In this document: piece after piece, positions 44,476-56,416 of the stretch | How positions within the stretch are numbered: position 1 is the first letter of the stretch | How the letters are laid out: the number at the start of each line of letters is the position of its first letter | Source: Castanea sativa | Lineage: Eukaryota; Streptophyta; Magnoliopsida; Fagales; Fagaceae | DNA: 64,000 bases | Assembly: GCF_040712315.1 (NCBI RefSeq) | Contig: NC_134015.1 | Coordinates: 16,555,614-16,619,613 of the forward strand | Reading direction: 5' to 3' | The notes under the pieces: model-generated | The model's input: the letters and a program-made list of their open reading frames with translations, nothing else | The model's database searches: none | Told to the model about the DNA's origin: nothing | Position numbers and translations under genes: made by a program

Positions 44476-44842
44476 TTTAATTTTTAAAACCATTAAAACC
44501 CTAGCATTTATAACCCTAGCATATTTATAACTTCGATTTCACCGTTGTACCGCCCCTCTCACCCTTTTTTTTTTTTCCTCTCTCTCTCTTTTGGTTGTTG
44601 CGCTGTGCTGTTTGGATCTTAGCTTCGGACACGAATCCAATGCTCAACATTGCGATCATGGCCACCACCACCATCATCATCATCATGAAGAGGAGCGTTT
44701 GTCATCTAAGATCCTTCCGGAGGAGTTGGCCGAGGAGTGAGGATATGAGATTGTATGGGTTCTACTGTAAACTTTCTCCGATTTTTCTCGTAATTTTTTT
44801 TTGGCTTTGTTTGTAATACCTTCACGTTTGTGCACAGTAGCC

Positions 44843-44957
44843 ATGGCCGAAGTGATGGCGCCTCCTCCTCCTATCGAATCGCTACCGCCGTCGTTCGGAA
44901 CCCTACAATTTCACAACGATGTCAAGCTCTTACCGCTGGAGCTTCGAAGATATTTCG
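44843..44957 (+). CDS. Candidate first exon, unidentified gene
   Basis: ATG at 44843 (context GTAGCCATGGCC) opens 38 codons (MAEVMAPPPPIESLPPSFGT then LQFHNDVKLLPLELRRYF) ending at a donor, TTTCG then GTATAT. Upstream DNA has an AAACCCTAGC-type, CT-rich leader. It also has a histidine-codon-rich stretch (44658-44684) whose best frame stops at the TGA ending at 44739, so it may be a separate degraded exon or an upstream ORF. No following exon was recognised. The segment lies between two inverted repeats and could be a captured gene fragment. Confidence 0.4.
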
Positions 44958-47640
44958 GTATATAAACCCTTCTTTCCAAGTCTTATTATTTTACTCTTTT
45001 ATTCACTCAAATCCCACTGCTTGTTTTGCTTTTCCTATGATTTCTTTGTTTGGGTCCTCAACTTGTTACTCAATGAAATCTAGAAAAGTGAAAAATGCGT
45101 TCTCTTGTTGGAAAATAGGATTTTTTTTTTTTAATAAGAAATTGTTATTGCTAGAATCAATATTAGACCCCATTTAATTTTTGATAGATATTTTACGTGA
45201 CATTTGGTTCAGATCTATTGATTAGCATTTTCCTGATTGGTATAGTTGTGAAAGAAATATTGTTGGAACAGTGATTTCGTCATGTGTTTGTACTTGAATC
45301 TATTAATTTGCGAAATATCTGTGTAAGACCAAGTGGTTTTTGTAATGTGTAAGCTATATTTGCTTCTGTAAATTTCAGAAGTTGTTATTTGTGAATCACT
45401 TTATGCTTGGCATGTCTACTACAAATTCATTTAGTGTTTTTATTTAGGTAAAATATTGTGGGTCTTAGTGTGTTATGGATTTTCACTAGGTTTTGCCTTT
45501 AATGCGTTGTGAATTCCTGTGTAGTTTTGCTTTCAGCTAGGTTTTGATTGAAAGAAGGTTTCATTTATCCAAAGAGCATTTCGTTTCTCTCTGTTGTGCT
45601 AGTTAATCATTTGATTTTATCTCTTGAGCATTGATTTCTTGCTTCTGGTTTGCATTCTTAGGTGTTATATTGTATCTGTTAATGACAAAGGTGGTTGGTT
45701 ATGTTGTTTTACTTATTTACTTCCTGTGATGGTAACCTGGCTCACCCCATTTTTACCTACTGCATCTCTTGTATACTCCCAATTTGAGACTATATATTAA
45801 TTGCCGTCAGGTGTGTCTCGAACAACATTTTGGATTTGATTTGTCATTTTTTTTAACTTATAAATAACAAAACAACACATAAAAACATAACTCATAATCC
45901 ATGTTTTACATTTGTAGAGATTTGGAATATGGAAGTTCTTCTAAGCCACAACATTTAGGTTTGGGTATGTGAGTTTTTGAATGCTTAATTCTTTAAAAAA
46001 ATATCATGTTTAAGGTTTCAAATATGCTCATGATTTTTTATTTGCTCTTCACAACGTTGTTTTGTTAATCATCTTATAGGTTCTAAACACAACTCTGTTG
46101 GAGATAGTTCTATTTACATTGTTTAAATTTGAGACAAAATTAAGAGATAAGTCCCTAAGGTTCATAGAGAAATCTAAGGGTCACCCCTACAAAACCGCCA
46201 CCTGTTATCATTAAACCATTCCATCACTGTCAAATTTCTAAAACCGCTACCAGTAATTTAAATAAATAAATAAATAATAATTGTGTTTTACATAGGTTTC
46301 GGTTAGCTTAGTTTTGATTACGTATTTGGGCTAATATTAGGCCTTGAATCAGGATTTTTTTGTGGAAGAACATAAATTCGTGCCATTCTTTTATGTGTTT
46401 TTTATTTAAATAATAGATAATTTCTTTCTTTATGTTTTGGTTTCCTATGTTCTTTTTTGTGGTTGTCAAATTATTTAAGGTTTTTTTTTCTCTTAATTAA
46501 GCTTTTCTTGCAAATAGTGATATAAATGACAAAGATTTCACAGTCATATTGTTTGAGGCAAGTAATTTCTTTACAATGAGTACGCAAATTAACAACAAAT
46601 TAACACCGTCGATGAAGCCTAGGCCTCCTACCGTAAGTTTTTAAAATTTTTTTGTTTTGATTTTTGGTTTAGGGTTTTGATTTTGGGGTTCAATTGGATT
46701 TTGTTTTTAGGGTTTTGCTTCATGGGGTTTTTATATTTTGTTGTTTTCTTTCAGAACAAAAGGGTCTCTCTCTCAATCTCACACGTACCTTTCTTCATTA
46801 CCATTTGATTTTGTTTCTTGTATTGATTCTTGACTTTTTGTTGCTTTTAGCTCAAGTTGTAGCTTTTAATTGCTTTTACCCTTTTTTAAGGGTGATGTGT
46901 AATGGCATAGAGGATTGAACCACATGTATCCAAGGCACTAGTTTTCATACCATAGATAAGTAATGTGTAATTGTCTCACATTACAAGTGGACAAAGTATA
47001 ATTATCTCTAAAATGTTTATTAGTTTTGATCATCACCAAGTATGATTCATCACTTTTGAACCTTTGATATATAATAAACTACACCTACCATTGTTGATGT
47101 TTAATCACCAAAGATTTCATTTTTATGTAATGGTCACCTATCATAGTAAAGTGAGTAATGGCCATTTGCAGGAGTGGTAGCTTATTTGAAGTTTACCTTA
47201 TTCTTTCCGTGGTCAAACACTAGGATTGCTAAAGGGTGAGTAAGATCTGCTTCTAAATTCCCTTAAATTGTAAAATAATGTGTCTGCATTACTGTCGTGG
47301 TGGGTTGTTGTTTTGGAGCAAGCGGGTGGCTTGCATGGAGAGAAAAGGTGGAGTATTTTCTATTAGGAGTGTTGTTTGTTTTGTGACTTACATTTTTGAA
47401 ACTCAATGTGCAATGGTGAAATCGTAGTGTAGGTGCGCCTCATAACATTCTAGACATTTGGGATGTATTATTTTATGTATAATATTCTAGACATTTGGGA
47501 TGTAATTATTGATATGGTGTAATTAAATATATTTAGTTTCTTGGTTTAATGTGGTATGGTATTTTCTATTGAAAAATATGAATTGTGGCTCATTACAAGC
47601 TTGCTATAAAATAGGTATTGGAAAATATGTATTTTAAGTA
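44958..47640. other. Putative intron or non-coding sequence
   Basis: T-rich with many short runs, consistent with plant intron or intergenic DNA. One possible short exon at 46578-46631 (MSTQINNKLTPSMKPRPPT followed by GTAAGT) is too weak to call. Confidence 0.35.
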
Positions 47641-48165
47641 CACTACAAAAGCTAAATTTTTTTTTTTTTTTAAAAATGACCTATACCACGCTTTTGAAAG
47701 CGCCGGCATAGGTCCTTTTAAATTTTGGTCATTCAAGACCTATCCCGCCGCTTTTGGGAACGCCGGAATAGGCACGCCCCATCCCAAATGTCTTTTTCAA
47801 AAGCGTCGGTATAGGTCTTTTAAATTATATTCATTCATGACCTATACCGCCGCTTTTGAAAGCGCCGGCATAGGTAGTACCTATTCCAGCGCTCCTAAAA
47901 GCGCTGGTATAGGTCTTGAATGCATATAATTTAAAAGGCCTATACCAGCGTTTTCAAAAGCGCTGGGATAGGGCGTATGCCTTTCCTGGCGCTTTTGAAA
48001 AACGCTGGTATAGGTCTAGTGACCCTATACCGACTATCACTGCGCGGCGGTTTGAAGCGCTGGGAAAAAAAACGCCGGGATAGGAATTTTGACCCTATCC
48101 CAGCGCTTTTTGGGGCTATCCCAGCGGTTTTGAAAACGCTGGGATAGCCCCATTTTTTTGTAGTG
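47641..48165. mobile_element. Miniature CACTA element
   Basis: Ends CACTACAAAA and TTTTTTTGTAGTG, 525 bp apart. Nearly all of the interior consists of CCTATACCAGCGCTTTTGAA / AAGCGCTGGTATAGG hairpin units, the same subterminal repeat as in 41203-42280. No clear 3-bp target duplication and no coding capacity. Chance frames through it encode repetitive Ala-Gly-Ile-Gly peptides. Confidence 0.82.
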
Positions 48166-48230
48166 GGTGATTTCTCTACAACTTTTTGTCCCACTCATCC
48201 AAGGTCTCTCTCTGTTTATTTTGATAAACT

Positions 48231-48636
48231 GTAGGTTGTGGTGGTAGGGGTGTGGACTGGTGGTGGTGGTGGTTGGCCAACACTAATAATGTCGGGATCT
48301 ATGGTGGTAGTTGGTAGGGGTGTGGACTTGTGGCGGTGGTTGGCCAACACTGATGTTGCTAGTGCCAATGAAGGTGGTGGCGGTGGACCAGTTGTGGGGA
48401 TGTGTTTGGCCTTGGTGGTTTGTTCAATTTAATTTATTTACCTTTATTTATTTTAGGTAATAAATAATAAAGACATAAAATTAGAATTTAATTAATTAAG
48501 GGAACACATGACAAACTTTTAATAGTACAGTATAGAGTGAAACAGACAAAGTGAGATAGAAGATTTGGACTCATTGCATATAGTGGTCTTTATTTATTAG
48601 GTTCGTAAAAAGCACGCATAGCATTTCTCAGCCATG
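48231..48636 (-). repeat. Long inverted repeat, right arm
   Basis: Reverse complement of 40556-40905, ending TAGCATTTCTCAGC at 48636. Its inner part has a GGTGG-rich duplication (GTAGGGGTGTGGACT at 48246 and 48316) that is shorter in the left arm. Confidence 0.8.
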
Positions 48637-50623
48637 TATCCATTTTATTTACTTATTTCAGTTTACCAGATGATAGAATAGAATAACCCGAAGCTCATAC
48701 TAATTACTTTTTACAAATTGATAGTAGTATCAACCTCCGTTGATGTCTCTCCCATTTAATTTATAGTATCAACATTTTCTTAAAATTTTTATGTTATTTT
48801 AATTGAAATATGTAACAGAAAAGCTCAATTATGTATAAATTATTTTATAATATTTATGATGAATCTTTTTTTTTTTTTTAGTTCCTAATTCTAGAGGAAG
48901 AGAAATAAGGAGGGCATAGTAGGTGGTGGTAGAGTTATGGTCCATGTTCCTATGCAAATGGAGGTCGATATTGTTCCTACTTCCTAATGTGACTATTTTT
49001 TGTTATTTTAGTGACTAGTAATTTTTTTTCTTTTTTTTGGGTTTATGAAAACCAGGTGCTTTTAGTTTATCTAAGCGAGCAGAGAACGTATAGGAGTAAT
49101 ATCGCTAGGAAGTGAGAAGATTTGGGAAAATAAGAGTAAAGAAGATGAATCTTCTGTGAAAATTTGAGTGGTATTGTTTAATTCATCCCAAATTTGCCAG
49201 AAACAATTCTTTTCCTATAAATGCTTCATGGTTTTTGATAAGTTAAAACTTAAAAGGAGTTCCATGTTATGCATATATTGTTGTCTATATTTGGTTATTA
49301 TAAAAGATCTTAGCAATGTAAAGGAAAATTTTGTAATCAGTCCCTTGGTGGTTCATTCTCAAGAATTGAAGTTGCCAAGAAATAATTTGTGCCAAACATT
49401 ATTAGAACCAAATATAATGTAAATGTTGTTGGCTACAACCTAATTTGATATTGCAGTTATTTATTTATTCCCATTATAAGTCATAAAAATTCTATTGAAA
49501 CTTTGAAGTTGAAGAGGCGGTTGTTTTTGGGCATGTCAATGTATAATACCATTAGACAAAACTTGCAACTATTTTTTTATTATATATTATTTTTTTGTAT
49601 GGTACCAAGTTATAATACTTACCGGCTCTTCTCAAAAAAAAAAAAAAAAGTTTTAATAATACTTACCGTGATGTCCAAATGATCACTTCATTTTCATAGG
49701 CAAGACTAATATCATCATCATTATCGTTTAATGTATTCATGTGTAAGCACGAGTTACAATATAGTACAAATTAAAAGAAGCATTATATATACAATATTTT
49801 TATAACGAATTCTAAGTAATAAATTGTTACCGATTATTATTAATGGACAAACAAAATAATTTCAATAGTATATTCAAATTAGAAACGCAGGTGTTCTAGA
49901 CCGCAAGAGGAAAAAATAAATAAATAAAGCCAAAAATAAAATCTATGATTCAATAATAAACATGCAGGCTCATGATTCATGAATCACTTTTATTTATTTT
50001 TTTAATGAAACCCGACCCGACCGAATGAAAGATCCTTTCCGTAAACCCTGCTTAAACCTCAAAACCAAACCTCCAAGCTCCAAATGAAACATCCACTTCC
50101 ACTCAGTGGAGTGGTGATCATAAACGCTCACCTCGGCCGCCGAGTCGTAGCCGACCACTTGAAACCCTATTCTCTCTTCGCACCGCCTGTGCTGTGACTT
50201 CAAATTGGAGCCCCTAGGCCCTAGCTCGCTTCATGTTGTATGAGATAATTAAGAAGATCCAAAGCAAAACACTCTCTGGCTGGCGCACCGGTGGAATAGT
50301 CGTAGCCCTAAGAAGTTTCGGTCTCGAAACATTCGATTAGATTCGAGTATGACCATTGACCAGTCATGAATTTTGCAATTGTTCTCTTCAATTGACCGTA
50401 CTTATCATCAATTTTTGTAATCCTGACTTGACTTGTAGTGGTTAACTTTGATATTGTTAAAGCTGGTCACAGTAATCATAAAACATATTGATGTTAAATA
50501 TAGGGCTGAAGAACTCCTGAACTTGCTTTTGTACAAGGTTTATCTACTCTTGGTCAAAATGTCTATAATAGTCCTAATATGTGGATAAAACTCTTTTAAA
50601 TTCTCAAAAAAATTTAAAATGCA
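48637..50623. other. Non-coding spacer
   Basis: No gene recognised. A minus-strand frame at 50203-49994 (GFQVVGYDSAAEVSVYDHHS, then EWKWMF) looks composition-wise like real protein and may be a short gene fragment, but I cannot assign it. Confidence 0.35.
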
Positions 50624-50702
50624 GGACCCAGACCCACTGACAACTATGAGGAAATTGCTTGGTATAGATATTTGGGAGCATGGCTACGACTTGCAGCTAA
50701 TT
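50624..50702 (+). pseudogene. Mn-superoxide dismutase exon fragment
   Basis: After an acceptor-like AAATGCAG, the frame reads DPDPLTTMRKLLGIDIWEHGYDLQL then stop. The sequence LLGIDIWEHGY resembles the Fe/Mn-SOD signature DVWEHAYY that contains a metal-ligand Asp and His. Both the Asp and the His are kept here. About 26 codons only; no other SOD exon seen nearby. The match is short, so this stays moderate. Confidence 0.5.
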
Positions 50703-53700
50703 TAACATTACTTTAGATTGCTATCGATATCTCAAATGTGGTTGCTTCATGTTTGAAACGTCTGTCATGTTTGTTGAGATTAATTACATCTTTAATATGA
50801 TGGCCAAGACTGTGCAAAAGTAATAATCTTTTTTTTTGAGACATTATATGGAATCACATTCCCACAGAGAATAGATTTCAATGTGCATTCATCTGCATAT
50901 TCTCAACTTCCTTTCTTCCCTTGATATTTAGGGAAGAGTGGGTGGGGAATTGAGGTTTCTGTTTTGAGGAGAAACATGTTTCTGACTTTCTGTACCTTTT
51001 TACTCATATTCCAAAAAAGCAATAGGGAGGATATAAATTAATAATGCTACTTGGATTTGGTTTGGTTGGGTGGTTTGTGTTAAGTTCTATGCTTTATTTG
51101 TATGAAATTGCAACTGTATTTATATCCTTTAAAACCTATATAACTTACATTGTTACTCTTATGGTTGTAGGATGTTGTTATGGGTATGGAAAGCATTGCT
51201 AAGCTTTCTTTTGATCAAAAGTTCTTGTCCATATAAGAGCATCGGGATTTGAAATTCATGGAGAACCATGACACAGGTTCAATATTGTCTTTGTTCCATG
51301 ATCCATTGAAACAAAATAAATGAATATGTAGTTCAAGTTTAGTACAATGAAAGAGACACACATACATATGTATTTTGTATCACTATGTCATATTATATTG
51401 GGAGATGAAGAGAAAAACATATGTCCTCTTTTGTTAATCCATTATATGCCTAATATTTGGATCCACTTTCTTCAGTCCTTTCTAGACATCATATCTGCTC
51501 ATGTTTTTGATTTTATGCTTTTTAAGTGCACATCTATTTGAATATGTTACAATCTTAGCTTCTGATGTCCTATATGGTTTGATCTATAAATTTCCTTCAT
51601 AAATAGTAAAATTGATCTCTTTTTATTTAGTGTTAAAATTTATAGATGCTTCACTACTCAAATCACTTAAATCTTTCTTTTGTTTTACAAATAGTAAGTA
51701 TTATATTTGATCTTAGATCTACTCAATATAATGAGAAGCACGTGCCTCACGTGTGCGACCCAAACCAGTTCTTATACCAAATGGTTGCCTTTTATTAAAA
51801 ATTGAGTAACGTTAGAGCCGCAAACATTTTACAAATTGCTAATGTGGCATGCAATCTAGCTAAAACGTCTTAAAAAAAAAATCAAATCAAATCAAATCAA
51901 ATCTGAAAATCCATTCACAGACTGTCCATCTCCCTCTCTCTCTCACCACTAGAATCTCTTCGTCCCTGGTAATTCTGAAAAACCCATTGCACAGATCGTC
52001 AATCTCCCTTCTCTCATGGTCTCACTACAATTACCCATCCCTCCATGCCTATTGAGTCTTCCAAATCCAATAAAGGCCTCCACTCTTGAAGCACACTGGA
52101 CTATTTTTCCTTGTGGCTTATTCTGTTTTAAATGAGTTCCTTTCAAATCTAATCCCATTTGGTTTTGATTTCGTTAGGGTTTCGAATCGAAATCTCCCAT
52201 TTGGTTTTGATTATCCTATGCAACTAGTTTCTTTCTTTTGAATTGTGCTGGAAGATTTTTGACCATACATAAAGAAAACAAATTCAGCTGGAAATTGCCA
52301 GGAGAGAAATTTTTGTTTCAATTTTTTATTAAAAAAATTGGTGTTTGATAGGTTATTTTTTATGAATTAGTTTGTTTATTGTTAATGGATTGAAATGATA
52401 TTTCATATTCGGGTTTTGGTTAGTTTGGTTGATAGTTATGATGATTGTGTCGGTGATGATGGTTTTTTGTTAGAGCCATTTGCTGTTTTTGCTTTTTGGG
52501 TGTTTCTTATTCTGGAATCTCATATTGTAGCCCTTTGGAATAATTTTGTGGAAGGACAATTCATCGGGTCAACCCCCTGTTTTGTTTTCACTGTTTTTCC
52601 TGGTCTTATTGATTTGGTGTAGGTTGTATTAGAGCTGGTTATTTTCAGCTATTTAATTTAGGTGTTTCTTGAATCTGACATTTCAATCTTTGGGATGCTG
52701 CAGTATAATGCTGCATTGTCAGTGACTGATTGTTGTATTGCATCATTGGTAATGCTTTCTTTGCTTGTTGTCTTTGGGCTGCTTAAATGGGGCCAATTCT
52801 ATTTTTTGTTCTAAGTTCAGCTAGTGCGTTTTTCATTCACTGTAAATGCTGCAGAATATAGCTTGCTAAATGCTTCTATGATTGTTACCATGTGCTAGCA
52901 GTTCTGGCTAACTTTGTTCTGATGCAATCCCAGCTTGTTTTGCTGGATAATTTGGCAGACTGGTTGGTTTGATTGTGTTCTATCCTATTATGATCCCGGG
53001 GACCTGTTTAGCTAATGTTACCATTGTATAGATTCTGTTAGGTAGTTGGTGGTAGTTGGTAGCGTTGGTTTACTGGGGGCTTTTGGATTAGTAGTCTTGA
53101 ATCTGTTGTTAGACCTGTTGGTCTTTGTTCACTTTGTATTCTTTGTTTCTTTATCAATAAGATTTCTGATTTATCAAAAAAGAAAAATGATCATTCATTC
53201 AAAAAAAGAAAAGAAAAAGAACACATCCATAGGTCTGTAAAGCTTGATTGCTTGGTTCTATGAGTGTTGTTAAATGCTTGATTGCTTGGTTCCGTGAGTG
53301 TTGTCAAGGTATTAAAATGTACCTCACTTCATGATCATCAATGTCTGATTGTTTGAAGTTGTAGACCTTTGCCTATGCCATAAAGAGTGGTTGGTCAACT
53401 TCGTTTGGGGCCACCAACTTGAATCACACATTGATTTTCTCAAAACTCGTCTTTTCTCAAATTTTGTTATGCATCTCTCTACGGCAGATTCACCTTCCAG
53501 AGGCCATTATTGTGATAAGATAATCGGATAGATCAATTTTCCAAAACTTGTGTTTTGTTTTGTTTTGATTTTTATAAGAACAATGCCTTGTAATAAGTTG
53601 TCCTCTATTCAAGTAGAGGCTTTATTGTATTAGACGGGTATGCCGTATGCCCCTTGATATTTTATTGTTGTATCTTGTTAATTAGTAAAAAAAATTATCA

Positions 53701-54043
53701 TCGAATGATCAACTATGCTGTTGCATCGAACTTGAGCTTAGCATGTAGTTGATTAATTTGCAAGAAATCCATCTTTTAACAACATAAATTAAGAACAAAG
53801 CTAGCGTTGACATGTATTGGGTGGGGGGTTGGTTTTTTCAAGAAAAAAGCTATTCTTATTATGAGGTCACAGGTGATTCAGTTGTAATTGGTAAACACAC
53901 TAGACTTTTGTGGGAACGTATTGAACTGGTTGTCATTTATCTAGATATGTTAAAATTTGGTAGTGAAGTTATAATTATGAATCAGTACTTTTGTAGATAA
54001 ATTGTTATTACTGTGTCATTGAATTGCTTGCATTTGTGTTTAG
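50703..54043. other. Non-coding region upstream of the kinase exons
   Basis: Largely AT-rich. It includes an (ATCAA)n run (51881-51902) and, near 53140-53185, a plus-strand TTTATCAATAAGATTTCTG followed by ATTTATCAAAAAAG that resembles an L1 3' end. The first part of a kinase gene was expected here but not found. Confidence 0.4.
51881..51902 (+). repeat. (ATCAA)n microsatellite
   Basis: Four to five ATCAA units. Confidence 0.85.
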
Positions 54044-54171
54044 GTAGTCTTGCTTGGCTCCAAAGGATTAAAGTAGCTCTTGGATTTGCTCGTGTGATTG
54101 AATTTCTTCATGACCCAAAAAAGCCTTATTTAATTTGCAACATTAACACAGCTCATATAATTCTTGATAAA
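54044..54171 (+). CDS. Receptor-kinase-like gene, catalytic-loop exon
   Basis: Acceptor TTGTGTTTAG, phase-1 start. Encodes SLAWLQRIKVALGFARVIEF, LHDPKKPYLICNI and HIILDK, corresponding to helix E and the catalytic loop of plant RLK/Pelle kinases (DWxxRxxIAxGxAxGLxYLH...NILLD). The catalytic HRD Asp is replaced (the aligned segment is LICNIN), so activity in the usual way is unlikely. The exon ends at LDK before GTTCAG, phase 0, which joins cleanly to NCNPK in the next exon. Reading through instead stops at 54202. Confidence 0.75.
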
Positions 54172-54287
54172 GTTCAGCAATTGACTCTTGATAGCTATCA
54201 GTAATTCCATCTTTTTCCTTCTTTTTACTTTTAAATTTTTCTTTTTTTTTGGTTGCTTTTCCCTTGACTTTTTAATGTGATGTTTAG

Positions 54288-54408
54288 AATTGCAACCCAA
54301 AGATATCTGACTTTTCAACCATGTGTGGAGGGATTCTTGGCACGCTGACTTGCCTCAAAAGCCACTTGTTGAATTTAGGCTATGATGATCCAGAAGACTA
54401 TCCCTTAG
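54288..54408 (+). CDS. Receptor-kinase-like gene, activation-segment exon
   Basis: Acceptor GATGTTTAG. Encodes NCNPKISDFSTMCGGILG and on to NLGYDDPEDYPL, ending in phase 1 at the donor GTATTG. The DFG position reads DFS, and the segment after it differs from a normal activation loop, retaining only a GY-D-P core like the GYLDPE of active relatives. This supports a pseudokinase or decayed paralogue. Confidence 0.72.
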
Positions 54409-54703
54409 GTATTGAGGCTTGAAGTTACTTATGCGTTTTCAATTCAATGCATGCCTTTTGATTTGTGCGTCTATTATTAGTATTCTATTCTCTTTCTTTT
54501 CTTCTCTCTTAATTTGTATGCCGTAGAAGTTGGACAACTTCATTATGGACTAGGCTTTACATAATGTTAAGCTTTCATCATGTTTTGACGAGCTATAACA
54601 GCATTATGATAAGAGCCTTCAACGGCTTACACTAATCGATTTACCCTGAAAAACTGTGTTTTTTGAGTATTTCTTACTGCAAATTGATTATTGTGCTTGT
54701 CAG

Positions 54704-55086
54704 GTGGACCGGAGGAAGGTGGATTTGAGGTAACCTACCATGATGTCTTCTCTTTTGGTGTTGTTCTGATGAGGCTAATAGCAAAAAGAATTGTGGACGA
54801 GAAAGATACTTGGAAGACTTTTGTTTACCGTTGGGCTTGGAAGCAGTATAGGCCTAATCGTTCTCTAGTGCATGATAGCCTTGTTGAAGACCCTGGCTAT
54901 TATGCTTCTGATGGAATAATGATAACTGAGCTTGCCATGCGTTGCGTTCAAATGGAACTTGATAAGCGTCCTTCCATGAAGGATGTTGTCAAGCATCTGG
55001 TGGGTTCACAAGTTGTTCAACTTTATAACAATGTAGTTGGAATGCGAAATATGGGGGAGATCAACTTGCTCGTAAGTCAAGGCTAG
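54704..55086 (+). CDS. Receptor-kinase-like gene, C-lobe terminal exon
   Basis: Acceptor GCTTGTCAG; the split Gly codon completes to GGPEEGGF. Encodes the C-lobe: HDVFSFGVVLMRLIAKR (subdomain IX), KTFVYRWAWKQYRPNRSLVH, GIMITELAMRCVQMELDKRP then SMKDVVKHL (subdomain XI with its Arg), stop at 55084-55086. The 127 codons are fully open and typical in length for the end of an RLK/Pelle-class kinase. With the two preceding exons, this is the best-preserved coding sequence in the window. Start of the gene not located; the frameshifted exon at 9562-9717 fits in phase but is 44 kb away. Confidence 0.85.
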
Positions 55087-55722
55087 GCTTTGGGTTGAAG
55101 TAGAGTATACTTGTCCTCTACCAAGGTAAAAGATACTTGTCCTGTAATCGAAGTGTGAATTTGGGATTTTACTGTGCTTTAACAGATATAAACTGGGCTG
55201 AGATTATTTATACACCATGAAAGGAAAATGTTTCTTTTGAAAACTGAATTTTGAAGGATTCCCATCTTCCTTTGTTTGATTTCGTTACTTTTTCTTGGTT
55301 TGCTTGTTCTGTATCTAGCACAGTTACGAGGTTGATTCCTGAATATGTAAAGGTCCTAGTTCTAGTCTAGCGTCAAGTCTGCCAATGTGATGCATATTAT
55401 ATGGGAAGCATTTGTCAAGAAAAAGTTGTCACATTTTTGTTCTCATAAGCTTAGTGTTGGGGTGCGTTTGATTGGATTTGGGTTCAACACTTCAGACAAC
55501 TAATAGAAGGGTGAAAGTTACTAATGGAAATTTTTAAATCCAAAAGATGTTGGCTGAAAGGGAGTAGTGACTATGCTGGCATAACAAAATTTTTGTTTTC
55601 TACAAACTCCTTTTTATCTTTTTCTTAAACGTCAAGTTTGATATATGTGAGAAACTGCAACCTCAAGATACCAACATTTCTCAAAAAAACAGTGGTGTGA
55701 CAGATGATATTTTCCCTTTTAT
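55087..55722 (+). other. 3' flank of the kinase-like gene
   Basis: Likely 3' untranslated and downstream DNA; no other feature seen. Confidence 0.4.
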
Positions 55723-55922
55723 GGTCTGTTTGAGAACCGCTTATGTTGCTAAAATTGAAATTTTTTTGCTGAAATAACTGTAGATAAAGGTAAAAGTTAG
55801 CTGAAATAGTACAGTGAGACTCATAAATAGTACTAAAAAGTGCAGCGAGCCATAAATAGTAGTAAAAATAAGCTGAATAGTAAAATAAGCTGGCTTTTTA
55901 ATTTGCATTCAAATGCACACTT
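55723..55922. mobile_element. hAT-like MITE candidate
   Basis: Starts GGTCTGTTTGAGAACCGCTT and ends TGCATTCAAATGCACACTTA, with internal AATAGTAC(A)GTGAGACTCATAA and CATAAATAGTAGTAAAAATA. This layout resembles a common plant MITE type ending in AAACxGACACTTA. Target duplication not resolved. Confidence 0.5.
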
Positions 55923-56416
55923 AGTTACTATCTAAAGAAATTACAACATTTCGGTTTGTATTGACATTCTAAAAAAAAAAAAAAATTTGAATTACATAGA
56001 TAATGCTTGGTCAAGAACAATTGATCTGAATTATGTAAATTGTCATTTGTAACTTGATTTGAATTTTATTTTTATGTTGTTTCTTGCTTGCTCGAGAAGT
56101 TATTTGGTGCCAAGGTGTTATAAACCTTATTTGGCTATATTATGGGGATCCCCACCCTAATTGAATGAAAGTAGTTTTAAGTTATATAATATTTTACTTC
56201 GCTATATTTCATGATTGATAATTATGTAATTGTATTCTTATTATTATTTTTTAATTTTAATAGCAAAGAAAAAAGTTTAATCATTGAGAAAATAATTTGT
56301 GATATTGAGAAATCCCATTATTATTGTTATGATCAGGATGTGGACATGCTTGCTCTTCAGGATTTTCAAGAGATGTAACATTCCAATGGTAAATGCATGC
56401 TTTTGCATTAAAAATA
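55923..56416. other. Non-coding spacer
   Basis: No gene or element recognised. Confidence 0.4.

Noticed and set aside
40556..48636. A firm call of one 8-kb Mutator-like transposon
   Set aside because: Inverted arms alone do not prove a single element; no 9-bp target duplication was visible at the edges.
49994..50203. A 69-codon minus-strand frame with protein-like composition
   Set aside because: No family recognised and no splice or promoter context; noted only in the spacer entry.
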